From Prostheceraeus crozeri (lineage: Eukaryota > Platyhelminthes > Polycladida > Euryleptidae), in NCBI GenBank assembly GCA_907163375.1, contig CAJQUW010016879.1:992001-1056000 (forward strand): DNA of 64,000 nucleotides, in the 5' to 3' direction. The notes under the pieces are model-generated. The model was given only the letters and a program-made list of their open reading frames with translations. It did not search any database and was not told where the DNA came from. Each line of letters starts with the position of its first letter. The stretch's first letter is position 1. The position numbers and the translations under genes were made by a program. This document shows, piece after piece, positions 21,074 through 32,036 of the stretch.

Positions 21074-21383
21074 GCGTACCGACTTTAATATGAATCTAAC
21101 CTGACCTTCTCAGGTTAGCAAATTTTTCTATCCTCAAGTGAAACATTCACCTCAGCATACGTTTATCTTGTTTCGAAAATAAACAATCACTGATGTTTCA
21201 CCTCAGGTTAAAAACCTAACCTCAGGATAGCTCCGACTCACTGACGTTTCACCTCAGGTTAAAATCCTAACCTCAGGATAGCTCTAACTTTATCCTAACC
21301 TGTGTCGTAAATATGAAGCTATCTCGAGATATGCTATCTTAACCTGAGGTTAGGTTTATCCTGTTTCGTAAATATGGGCAACT

Positions 21384-22105
21384 GTTTCCAATGTGATTGA
21401 ACATACTTAGAAACCCACCACCACCACGCTGATTTTAAGTTTCGCCTTTTCTTATCACTGCTTCTTGGATTTGAGAACTTTTTTATACTGTCCAAAGAGC
21501 CAGCATTCAGTAGCGGTTTGTAAATAGGGAGACATATGTGTATCGCAAAAGCTCAATCACGTATGAAATCTTCACTTGAATTTTGAATCAATTTACACTT
21601 CTTCTTATTATCATGTATCCTGTTTAACTTTCGCAATGCCTTTTTAAACAGACTTGAAGGTTTGAAGGAACGTTTCGGTTGACGAAAGATGCCTTTTGTC
21701 TTGCAGACATTTTCATTACAACATGGAAATATGTAATACAATTTTTGCTTAGTACTTAGCAAATTATAGAAGGAAGTTTGTAAGCATCTACATCACTCAG
21801 TTTGATTTGTTGCAGTTATGAGCTGTTCGATGTAACGCATTAAGTTCTTGAATAGAGGGCAACACGTACAGCAGGGTTTTGAATGATAAGTATTTAGAAG
21901 GTTGGCATAGTACACTCGGAACTTTATCACTTCAGAATGTTTTTGCACTGCAACGTTGATACTAAGCGATGGCGGTCCAGCAAACAAATCCACTTTATAC
22001 TTTTCGTCCTTCTCATTGTAGCGACCAAATGCAATTATGTCATGCAGACACGTGTTATGTCTCCGTGTGTCACTGCTACAGTAGCAACGAGAAAATTCGG
22101 GCACA
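21384..22105 (-). other. Cysteine-rich relic readings beyond the Harbinger element
   Basis: Two minus-strand readings (21793-22143 and 21553-21762) contain Cys-rich patches (SKPCCTCCPLFKNLMRYIEQ; FPCCNENVCK) and KSFK-type basic runs. They follow the UBA-RING relic on the same strand and may be its C-terminal part, since the reading at 22113-22724 overlaps the first of them. I recognise no domain. They may belong to the Polinton or to an unrelated gene; broken. Confidence 0.3.
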
Positions 22106-22112
22106 ATTTTTG

Positions 22113-22980
22113 TCAGACAGAAAGGTTGGAAAACTTCGTCCAAAATTTCCCAACTCGTGTCAGAGCGTTAGTAGCAGTCCTCATGAACAATTGCTGCAGT
22201 TGAACGTCCTCTTCACATTGATAAAATTTAACAACATCCTCCATCAAATCCATCAGATCAGCTTTGTATCCAATTACATCTGCCGCAGAATAATATATGT
22301 TGCCGGCAAAAAGCTTGTCTCGGTAAAAAGTGGAATATAAGTAGTGAACGCCATGTTGACTGTCATCTATGATACTTAAATTATGATTGAAATAGAAGTG
22401 CAACATCCTTATATAGAAGAGCCACACAATAGCACAATAGTGATCAATTACGGATGCGCATGATGACTCATCATCAACGATATACATTGACTGTTGAAAA
22501 AATATTTCTTGATCACAGATGGGAAAAATATAGTTTCCAAGGGTGCATAACATGTAGAACACATAACAACATGAAAACATGGTAAAAAGAGAAGGGACCG
22601 TTCCCGGTTTAAAACACTCATCGCAGTTCCGTTCACATAATAATTTAAACGTCTCTTCTTCTAGTTTCCTTCTGAAATCACTTTTATTGGTAGAGCTACT
22701 TGAGAAATCACTTGCAAATGTCACTTTTTTTCTTCTTCATTCCAGATCGTTCCAATTTCATCCTCCTAATTTCACTTTCTCTGCAATGTAGCATTGAGAA
22801 ATCCTCTATCCAACTACGATCCAAATTATGATTCATGGCATGCTCATCCAGATCCATTAGTCGTTCAACTAAATCACCAGCTTTGATATCTTCATTTAGA
22901 TTTGTAACAGCTTCTAAAGCTTTTAACGAATAACCAAGGTCTCTTGCAACAATCCATGAAATTGGGAAACTAGCCATCAA
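22113..22980 (-). pseudogene. UBA-RING (IAP-like) relic
   Basis: The first part (22708-22980) starts MMASFPISWIVARDLGYSLK and resembles a UBA domain (DLGYS motif, then AGDLVERLMDLDE). The second part shows LEEETFKLLC followed by a RING-type spacing of cysteines, including LPCFHVVMCSTC and IFPICDQEI, spread over overlapping frames. UBA followed by a C-terminal RING is the layout of inhibitor-of-apoptosis ubiquitin ligases; no BIR repeat is visible here. It lies on the strand of the Polinton genes and could be Polinton cargo or a host-gene fragment. Broken in several places. Recognition is by motif and moderate. Confidence 0.5.
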
Positions 22981-24124
22981 TATTCACATCATCAAACAAC
23001 TTCCACGTTTTTATAACTTGACCTCGTTATGAAAATCAATACGATTGTCATCATAGTCACAATGGTCACAATTGTCGCATTTAAGCAAGCAGTCTCAAAT
23101 CTGTTCAAGTTCCGAAATAAATGCTCGCATCCCTGTTCTAATTCACTCACTTTAATTCAATCGCGGAACAGGCCGTTGCAACCCTAGTACACAATTGATT
23201 GTACCGAACCTCGAAAGATGAACTCAATTCAAATCCCAATCGGAAAGCAGCTCCTATTCACATGATCGGAACGCGATTCTCATCTACATGTTTGGAACGC
23301 CGTTCGCATCCTCGTTCAAATCCTCACTTTAAGCGTTCACAGTTTTAACTACCTTCATTCTAGTTCTGTAACATTCCATCAGCATATTTGACAGGTTTGC
23401 TGCATCCATGTGCTTGTTATACTGGCTTATCATCAATGGACAGTTAACTTCTACCTCAGGTTTCGTTGCAGCACTGAATCTCTTACTTTGCAATCCATCA
23501 TCTGGTCCAAACTAATTTGAAGCGCTTTGAACGAGGCCGCTATCTAGCCACCTAACATCGGTCACTCCAAAATGCGGACTAGCAACCCAGTCACTGGAGC
23601 CTCTAACCGGTGCCTGAAGATCTTTTTTTTCTTCAAGAATTTATCACCTCCATTCAGTCGGTTTTGTCCCTACTGCTGGAAGTTTTCTTTCTTCGAGTGA
23701 TTTCAATAAACTGAGGGACGTGAAAAAAATATGAAAATAGAATTTGAAATTGCAACCCGAAGCCAGTGTCTTGCAAAGCTTATTTTCTACCTTTTCACCA
23801 ACATCCAAACTCTGGGAGCTATCTTTACCATGATACACTCAGCAAAAGAGAAAACAGGACACCTCGGTTTTCATTCTCTCTCTCTCTCTCTTAGCAGCAT
23901 GTTTGATTGATTGCATAATCACGTGAGCGTGGCATCAGTCAGCTAGACCATGTCGAGGTAAATGACGACAGCTCATTGTCGTGTCAGAGACAATGAATTC
24001 GCGTTAATTGCTTACCGGTATTGTGGTTCTAGTCTCTATCTTAATCAACTGTTACAACTTACAGGATTTTGTACATGTAGTCTAAAATAAAAAAATGAAA
24101 GCAAAGTTCTCAACCAAGTTACAT
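22981..24124. other. No gene recognised
   Basis: AT-rich sequence with local near-repeats of tcgcatccctgttc / ttcgcatcctcgttc type at about 23110-23330 and a ctctct run near 23877. I see no coding or repeat structure that I can name. Confidence 0.4.
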
Positions 24125-25157
24125 TTATTTGGAAAAAATCAATACTTCGTATAGCCCCCACGGGCTTGCAAGAGGCTGCTCACTCTTCGCGACATACCAC
24201 AAATCAATTGTCGAAATAACCGTCTGAGGCATATTATTCCAGCAGTCCACCATTGATTGTTGTAACTGCTGCATGCTCTGTGGAGGATGAGCATTGTTCT
24301 GTATCTGTCTCTTCAAGTAACTCCAGACATGTTCTATAGGATTCATATCTGGAGAGCGGGATGGCCACTTGAGAGTACGAACTTGCAGTTGATCCTTCCG
24401 AAGCTGCTCTGTGGGCCGGGGCATTATCATCTTGTAGAATGCAATTGGCAGTTCCACCGCAGGCTCTGTTCATGAATGGAATTACTTGCTCTTCAAGAAC
24501 CACTTCATATGTTGATGCTGTCACATTGTTTCTCAGAAACACTAACTCCGTCTTGCCACGGAGGGAAATCCCTGCCCAAACATGCAGAGAAGGCCCTTGA
24601 CTTTCGGAGATTTGGACATGCTGGTTGAGAAGCTCTTGTCGTGGATACCTCCACACGCGCATGCGTCCATCGGCTCTAAAAAGTCTGAATCGGCTCTCAT
24701 CTGTAAAGATGACCCGCTGCCATTTCTGAACCCTCCAATGAATCCACTGCATGGCCCAGCGTTCACGATTAGCCACATGAGCAGGACTGAGTCGGGGTTT
24801 TCTACGCATTCGCCGACAGCGCAATCCATTCTCCTTCAGACGATTTCTTATGGTTTGTGCGGATAATTTGCTGCCCCATTTACTCCTTTCTCCCCATTGA
24901 ATACGCAGCAGGGTAGCCGGAAGTGTTGGATTCCCCCTGACCAACCTCACCAACCTTCTGTCCGCCCTCATAGTCGTTTGTCGACGCTTCACTAATTTTC
25001 CATCATGCTCTACAGTGCCTGTCGCTGCTGTTTTAAGCCACAGGTTGCGTATAGTATTCGGAGACCTCTTAAAGAACCTCGCCACATAGCGGTAGGACCG
25101 ACCTGACTTAAGCATTCCGATGGCTTGCCATGGCTCAGAAGTTGTCATATGTCTCAT
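24125..25157 (-). pseudogene. Tc1-like transposase (copy C), one frameshift
   Basis: The reading 24234-25157 starts MRHMTTSEPWQAIGMLKSGR with an HTH (YRYVARFFKRSPNTIRNLW). It has the first Asp in VIFTDESRFRLFRADG, then LHVWAGISLRGKTELVF and the second Asp in LQDDNAPAHRA. Near 24415-24420 the frame shifts; the reading 24125-24457 carries the rest, VRTLKWPSRSPDMNPIEHVW with the catalytic Glu, and the tail through MVDCWNNMPQTVI. Total length (about 340 codons) is normal for Tc1. A single small indel appears to be the main defect. Terminal repeats were not identified on either side. Confidence 0.9.
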
Positions 25158-25645
25158 CTTTCTTTCATTAATGTTTGATTTGCAACAATGCCTGCAAATT
25201 TATCTATCAATGACAAACGAGTTGATAAGAGACTCGATGCGCTTGTCTTGATGCTAATTAGTCAGCTGTCATTCACGGCACAGATCGCAATTGAACAATA
25301 ATCAAGTGCTCAATCAATTAACTGATAGATGTCCTTCTTGGTAACCGTATTCACATGTAAGTTCCTGTGTAGTTGGGAACTGCAGACTTGTAGCTACATT
25401 GTACAATGTACATTTACATTGCACATACACAAGTAGGTCTATAATCCTTAACCTTCTTTTCGAAATCAAAACAAGGGAGATGATCGACGCAGGATTTATA
25501 TTGATCAAAATTCATGAAATCACAACTTGATACTCATGAAGTAGACATAGGCCTACATAAAATACATCAGCGTAGAGCAACTCCAAAAAATCTGTGTATG
25601 TGCAGTATTAATGGAATACATATTTTCACGATTGAACAGAATATA
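25158..25645. other. No gene recognised; likely Tc1 copy C flank
   Basis: Probably contains the upstream terminus of the Tc1 copy at 24125-25157, but I could not match it to the sequence left of 24125. AT-rich, with no coding signal. Confidence 0.35.
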
Positions 25646-25702
25646 CAGGATGAGGTTAAAATAGCGTCCAATTGAAAAAAAGCGTATTTGAATTATAATG
25701 TT

Positions 25703-26730
25703 TTATATGAAATTTTCGAAATGGCCTCCCTCATGGTCAATGCATTGCTGCAGGCGATGAGGCACAGAGCGGCACACGCGTTTGCAAAGTTCAGTGTCCA
25801 ATTCTTCAATTTTCTTTGAGATAGTAGTAGTCAGTTCAGTGATGGTGCGTGGCTTTTCTCGATAAACGAGGTCTTTTAGAAGCCCCCAAAGAAAAAAATC
25901 TGGTGGGGTTAAATCAGGGGAGCGTGCCGGCCACTCAATCGGACCGCGGCGTCCAATCCATCTTCCTGGTAATTTTGCATCCAGCCAGTCACGAACATCT
26001 CGAGCGTAATGGGGTGGAGCGCCATCTTGCTGGAAGTAGCAGTTCCTTCGGCCAAAAAACGAACCTAACATTTCCAAGTAATTCCGACCAGTTACAGTTC
26101 CTTCAAAGAAGAAAGGTCCAATTATCCCAGAAGACGATATTGCTGCCCACACTGTCACACTAGGTAAATTGACTTCCTTCTCCGCGGACAGTCTTGGGTT
26201 CTCCGTAGCCCAGTAGACGCAATTGTGTCAGTTGATGGTTCCATTGAGGAGAAATTTTGTTTCATCTGACCACCAGATGTTGTCCAGCATTGAATCTTTT
26301 TCACCAAGTTTTGCCAGAAAATCTTCGCAAAATTGCAGGCTGCGATCATCATCTCCATCATGAAGGGCTTGCAGTAGACGCGGAATGTAAGGTTTCCATT
26401 TCTTTTCATGGCGGATACGAAGAATGCTTCGCTGGCTGACATTCATCTCTGCAGATAAACGGCGAGATGACTTTTGCGGACGTTGCTATTTCATGATGGC
26501 TTCTTCGCTACAGCTTCATTTGTAGCCGTGTTCGGACGCCCGGACTTGCTTCCGTTGGCTACCGATCCCGTTGCTTCGAATTTTTCGACAATTCATTTGA
26601 TATTTCTTCCTTGTGGTGGGTTAATATCGAATTCCTGAGCTAAACATCGTGCTGCCATTGACTGATTTCCATCACATTGGTAGTAATGTTTGATGGCCGC
26701 AATGCGTTGACTCAAGGATAGATAATTCAT
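25703..26730 (-). pseudogene. mariner-like DD41D transposase, broken
   Basis: The start is ATG 26730 (MNYLSLSQRIAAIKHYYQCD, an HTH region). Text such as INPPQGRNIK, a stop, then FEATGSVANGSKSGRPNTAT (GRP hook) follows. The first catalytic Asp lies in NIWWSDETKFLLNG (26228-26446). The reading 25703-26158 then carries MTVWAAISSSGIIGPFFFEG, the second Asp in QQDGAPPHY and the third in SPDLTPPDFFLWG. I count 41 residues between the last two, i.e. DD41D, unlike the DD34D mariner at the right edge of the window. At least two in-frame stops and one frame change near 26160-26230 disable it. Confidence 0.88.
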
Positions 26731-26855
26731 CACTAAGAGACTTGTCAATCGTCAGTTCATAGCAGCAGTTCAAATAAGCAGAGAATAAGTTGCAATCAAG
26801 TTAATACTCGAAGTATCTGCGTTTTATTAGCGCCGAAGCATAGTCATAGGATAGT

Positions 26856-27016
26856 CAGAAATCAAATCAAAGTAGCACGTGATGATGCATAGATATCTCA
26901 TACTTTCTGTGTAAGAGAGAAAGAGAGAAGGCGATCGATACAGAAATCAAATAAAAGTAGCACGTGATGATGCATAGATATCTTATAGTGTCTGTGTAAG
27001 AGAGAAGGCGATCGAT
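26856..27016. repeat. Two tandem copies of a 76-85-bp segment
   Basis: Units at 26856-26940 and 26941-27016 both begin cagaaatcaaat, contain agtagcacgtgatgatgcat and end ggcgatcgata. The first unit is 9 bases longer because of an extra aagagagag run. They lie inside the mariner just before its right terminus. Confidence 0.9.
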
Positions 27017-27399
27017 ACAGAGAATTGGGCGCTATTTTTGCCTCACCCTGTATAGACGGGAGCATAAAACAATCAAATAAGTCCCAAACAGCGCATCTTT
27101 AAAAAAAGAAATAAACAAGAGTACCGTGATCTAGAACAAGTTGCAACTCTACACTAATCCCAAAATGTGTGTCACCTTTTAATATAACCAATCAAAACCT
27201 CTTACCTTCCTGTAATAAATGTATCTAATACAAAAGCTAAGAAAAGCAAATAACCTGATGATAAATAGTGATATTTTTATCAGGATTATAGAATGCTAGT
27301 ACCGAAGGAGACCTCCTGACGAATTGATCACACTTCTGATTCTTTGAAGTATAAATATTTACTGTTATCAAGTCATTAGTTGCGCTCTGAGGAATGTTC

Positions 27400-28060
27400 A
27401 ACAACTGTTCGACCACGATGAATTTCTAGGTCCTTCAAACAATTAATGCTACTTATTATTAATTAGGATAGGCCTACTTTCCTCCACATCAGATCCTATC
27501 ACACATGTTCGATAGGATTGAGATCTGATCATCTTCATGGCTGTTCTATCTTTCAAATACCGGTACTTCTAACATGTTGATCCGCCAATTGATGAGCTAT
27601 GTTTCATGGAAGATGGAATCCGACAGTCTGCTAACGATGTATTAAAAAATAGCCTAATTTACTAACGCTAGTATTCAAGCATTTGGAATTTCACGAAAGA
27701 TTTCAGAATTTGCAACTCACTAAGATCATCAAGTCAGAGCACTAATAGAGCTAACATCCCATACTTTGTAAACCTCATCTGGAGTTCTCAGCTTTCATTA
27801 TCATGCGTTCTGATGGACTTACATCTGTGTGTCATTCCTCAATCTCCGAAATCTGCTCTCATACGCAAATATTACCTTACGCCAAATTTCTCTCCACTCG
27901 CAATTTTTTCTGTCAATCTCCATTGCTCTCGCAACAAACAGTTTCCGATTCCTCATACCGGCCTGGCCATCTGCAGACCATTGTAGACTACTTAATAATC
28001 AATGTACTGCGGATGAAAATCTGTTACTCAGAAGATAGAGCCTACGCGGTGGGCGGTTGC
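27400..28060 (-). pseudogene. Heavily decayed Tc1 transposase
   Basis: On the minus strand the text RKLFVARAMEIDRKNCEWRE...VIFAYESRFRRLRN (about 27850-27965) matches the block before the first catalytic Asp of Tc1 (here Asp appears as Tyr). Near 27490-27540 a stretch matches codons for DLNPIEHVWDRI with small indels. Many stops and frameshifts separate them. Spacing and order fit one ancient Tc1 copy. Confidence 0.6.
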
Positions 28061-29861
28061 TGCGTTTAGTGGATTTACTTTTCTAACGGTAGAACATTTT
28101 TTATTCACTTGGTCTCGCTCTCTACCTCAAAATTATTCTTTTAGTAAAATTCTGAAGTTAAAGAAACTCTGATGTTGACATCTTCATTAATGAAAAGTCA
28201 AAAGCCTCTAATACAAGTCATCTTTTCTTCAGTTCCCATAATTTTTCTCTTTCAATTTTATTTCTCATTTGTACTGTCTTCATTTAGTTGATCGTGTAGA
28301 CATGCTTTAGTACAATTGGCTTCAAAATCAAAGCTGTAAAATACCAGTGCATCTTATAGTATTCATAGATATATATTTCAATTGAATGACTAACTTATCC
28401 ATGCCATATACGAGTAGAGTGTTCAATGTTTTCATAGATAAGTTTAACCGTTCTCTTTGTGCATTTTGAACATTGTTAGTTTATTTTTGGGGTGGATTAT
28501 CCGTTCCATGTTAAATTTTCATTGAAAATTTTTTTTATGTTGACTATTTTTTCTATAAGATGCTTTTCTAAATTTCGTATAATAAAATCTTCCACGCGAA
28601 ATGTGTGATCAGTCCTTACCCATTTCAGAACATGTGGATATCAATATACATGTATACATGCAGCGGTAGGCTACTTAGGCTATTTAGTTTGGAGTCCCGT
28701 TTATCGAGAAATAATTTATTATTTTTAATGATTATCATTACCTGTCTGATTCTTATCTTCATGTTTAAAAATTCCAGAGAAAAGTGCAAAATGAAATCTA
28801 AATTCAATTCAAGAATGCATGCCGAACAGGAGTAAGAGTAAGTATACCGAACAACATTGGCTAGGACTTCGAAGGACAGAATGTAGGCTTGATAAATCTT
28901 CAACAAGCTCAGAGTTAATAAAAAAACAGTCATTGTCTTTACTTTGTCAAAGGATTGGTTTTTACACGCAAATGACTCACAAGACGAGCATGTGCGAGAC
29001 GTCTTGAAATCAACAGTTCTGGGACATAGCTTGCAGCGCTTTTGTTTTGGTCTCGATCGCTTTGTTCCTGCTGTGTTTTTGGTGGTATTTCGGTCAGAAG
29101 AGGAAGTTGATGCCCTAGAGGCCTGAAAGCTGTCGAGATTTGAGTGTTCAACGATTTAGCCACTATTCGCCGTTTTATGATAGGATCAACAAACTCATGA
29201 CCAAACTACAATATCCTATCAGACAGAAAGGAAGCTGGTGAAGATTCATTTTGAGCCTAGCAGATAACCCACAGGTTTTGTTATAACTTTTATCAAGATA
29301 TGATTTAGGAATAGTCATGAATGCTTCGATCTGTTACTGACATATGCTTTTTGCCCTCAAGTGACAACCTGCGCTCTCCATCGGTATTATTTCCAGTAAA
29401 ATACAGCCGGCATATAGCTTCACATAGCCAATTTATTTTTTTACCATTTTTACCTGGCTTTGATGCGATCTAAAGCAGACACGGCCATGATAGCGGTATA
29501 GTACATCAAAGTCAATATATATATATTGACTTTTAGGCTAATAGCCTGTATGCTACACCAGTAGCTATTTTCGGATTCTATAACGATCACTGCACGGTCC
29601 TGATGATCCTTTGAGTAGGACAATTAGTCAATACCCTATCCGCGGGACGGGGTCGGGTAAACCAGCCAGCCAGCCAGCCTAAAAGTCAAAGTCTGTTGAG
29701 ATCATTTTCATACATGCAAAAGTCAGCATGTAGGTCTGCCTAGTATTTACCTATGTAAATACTATTACAAGAATGATTTACAGCATGCACAGTCCTACAT
29801 GTGAAGCCCTACTGGACATGTGCAGGCCTCTATCTGAATGTTTAATAGGGATAATGAATAT

Positions 29862-30060
29862 GGGGTGGAGAATCCACCCCAAACATAAGTTATTAATGTT
29901 TGTATCCCTAATAAATGGAAAAGATATCAAAGTGAAATCTAAATGCTGCATCGTAGTAAACATTAATTATGTAGTAAAGTCATGGAATATCATTCACTAA
30001 CACTCAATAGTCTCTCGATAATCTTCAACGAAATTGATGTGGGGGTGGACACTCCACCCC
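29862..30060. repeat. Pair of matching GC palindromes 180 bp apart
   Basis: ggggtggagaatccacccc at 29862-29880 and ggggtggacactccacccc at 30042-30060. Both have 8-bp arms and 3-base centres, followed by similar a(a/t)acataa sequence. They stand out in AT-rich surroundings; function unknown. Confidence 0.7.
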
Positions 30061-31129
30061 ATACATAAACTAAAGGTTAAATTGGTGATTTTACAACGAT
30101 GTCAGCTGTTAACATTAGAAAGCAATTCAAAAGGTGACATACATTATTGGGATTAGTGTATATGACGAGCTAGGTACGCACGCGCGTAGGTTATTGTAAT
30201 TTCTTTGGTTATTTCTGTCAATCAATGAATTCAGCTATCTTGGAAACGACGACACTAGACCATAGAAATCTCTATCCTCTAGTTTCTTTCACAATGAGAC
30301 AAATAGCTTCGGTAGTGAAATAGGCTTAAATCGGATGATAGATGACTTCATGGATGACCGGACACTTTTGTCCGCTTTGAACCTAAACAGGCTATTCAGC
30401 TGTTGTTCGCATTTTGAAAACCAAAGAAAAATCCTTTTATCATGAATATCCACCTCATCAGGAGTAAAGTCATATGTTACTGCGAATAGATAATCCATAG
30501 TTTTCGGAAGAGATCATTTTGAAAATCATTGATGGAAACCTTTGTCACATGCGGGTTAAATATAGCTAAATTGTTGAAAAATGCTTTTTGCACTCACCTT
30601 CCTCACAACATGAAAATATGATGTAAAACAGATGGCTTTTTTTTGAGCGATGCAGTTTATCAGTGATTTATACAAAATCTATTATGAGCTTATTTCCAAT
30701 TCTCGTTCAACATTGACGAATCACAAAATATGATCATGTCTAACGTCATTTACAGGGATAAATAGATATTGTGCCATCTGGCAATTTATACAGTCTGACT
30801 ACTTCTAGATGACTATTAATTCAAAAAAGAAAATTAAGACGTTAACGTTCATGTGATATTCTTATTGGTAAGATATTATACAGTGTAATTTCTTCTGAAC
30901 CTATAGATATTCTCTAAAGTATATAAGACAAAATCTCAATTGGTAATTCCAAAATCAGCTTAGGGCTTAAATATTGAAGACAAATTGAATGAATCAAATA
31001 TATTTCTAAAATTTCTGTATCTTAAATCCATTTCCCTACCATTTCCTTACCAATGATGCCCCATTCAAACAGGCCTTGATCGATTTCAAGAGTTAACCTA
31101 ATAATTTCGATTTCCAGTAGCAAAAAAAA

Positions 31130-31360
31130 GAATCGGCTAGCCGACATGAAATCGAGCTGTATTTTTCTGTCCTGTCTCGATAAACCGACAATCGGCTTCC
31201 CGGTTTTTCTTACCCGAGCTAAAGCCGAACTTTATTTTTCGGTTTTGCTTCGGTTAGCCGATAATCGGCAACCGACGTTATACCGACCAGTAGTCGAAAT
31301 AGCTGAGTTCATGCCGAGGCACCGACCTCGGACCAAACTCGGTCCGAGCTGGTGTGTAAC
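31130..31360. repeat. CCGA/TCGG-rich patch with inverted motifs
   Basis: Dense occurrences of ccgacaatcggc, tagccgataatcggc, ccgaccagtag and cctcggaccaaactcggtcc on both strands in an otherwise AT-rich region. It may be a terminal or subterminal segment of an undetermined transposon. Confidence 0.5.
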
Positions 31361-31417
31361 ACTGGGATTGAACTAGAAACCTAGCTTCTTTCTGATGCAA
31401 ATGATGATGAAGTAAAG

Positions 31418-31765
31418 CACGGTGTCCCCATTTCAACATTCAGACTAAAAAAATATACCATCGGCCAAACCTGTTTTTTCATGATCCATGACCCATTTGA
31501 AGTGTATAATCGCAAAAAGGAAAATTTTTTAATGCTCAGATTTTTTTTAAATGGCCAATTTTCAAAATGGCGGCTATTTTCGCTATGTGTGTCCTCTTTT
31601 TTTCAACTCAACGCATTTCCAAGACAAGGTAGCCGTCATTACACTATATATTGTTGTAATGCAACCATAAAATACTTAAAGGAATTGTCAAGCACTGTCT
31701 GCATAGTTGACATATCTATTTTATAAGTAGTACGTGCTAGTTTTACCACTATTTTGCAAAAATAG
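31418..31765 (+). repeat. Left terminal inverted repeat of element A
   Basis: Matches the complement of 35164-35511 over about 345 bp with few differences (for example caatgg-side substitutions), showing both copies moved together recently. Confidence 0.9.
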
Positions 31766-32036
31766 AAAATATTTTTGAGTCTGTTTTTTTCATGCAATGA
31801 AAGATTTCGCTATAGCCATACACGATGCATGAAGCATGCTACATTTGCATTATCTATCGGAAGAAGTACTGACCATTCAGTGTTAGAGTATCAAATCATA
31901 TTACAGGATGAGAGAAAAGATTTTTTTATCCAAATTTTGCTCAGAGAAGACATGTTTCAATAACAAGATTAACAAGTTAATTCTACCAAGCCACACTACC
32001 AGGTGCTAAAACGAACTTCATTTATGATAAGAAAAT

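Larger units (their letters stand above)
18229..21380. mobile_element. PIF/Harbinger DNA transposon
   Basis: Inverted termini TGCCCATATTTACGAAAC at 18229 and its complement ending at 21380 are flanked by the 3-bp duplication ACT (18226-18228 and 21381-21383). Subterminal regions on both sides carry many copies of a palindromic taacctgaggtta motif, probably transposase-binding sites. It has the two genes expected of Harbinger: a Myb/SANT-like gene on the plus strand and a DDE nuclease on the minus strand, convergently arranged, with a 400-bp MITE (19491-19890) between them. Confidence 0.93.
25646..27050 (-). mobile_element. mariner-type transposon with DD41D transposase
   Basis: Inverted termini caggatgaggttaaaatagc and the complement of gcgctatttttgcctcaccctg are flanked by TA (25644-25645 and 27051-27052). 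Total length is about 1.4 kb. One broken transposase gene runs on the minus strand. The right end contains a duplicated 76-85-bp segment (26856-27016). Confidence 0.9.
28070..31417. other. Intergenic stretch, no gene recognised
   Basis: AT-rich. It holds a foldback around 29505-29537 (aaagtcaatatata / tatatattgactttt), two similar ggggtgga-NNN-tccacccc palindromes (29862-29880 and 30042-30060), a short ccag array near 29665 and a CCGA-rich patch at 31130-31360. Short open readings are scattered on both strands without recognisable motifs. Confidence 0.4.

Noticed and set aside
24060-25320. Terminal inverted repeats for Tc1 copy C
   Set aside because: No convincing inverted match between the two flanks could be found by eye.
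31146-31376. 76-codon plus-strand reading over the CCGA-rich patch
   Set aside because: Produced by the repetitive motif; no protein signature.
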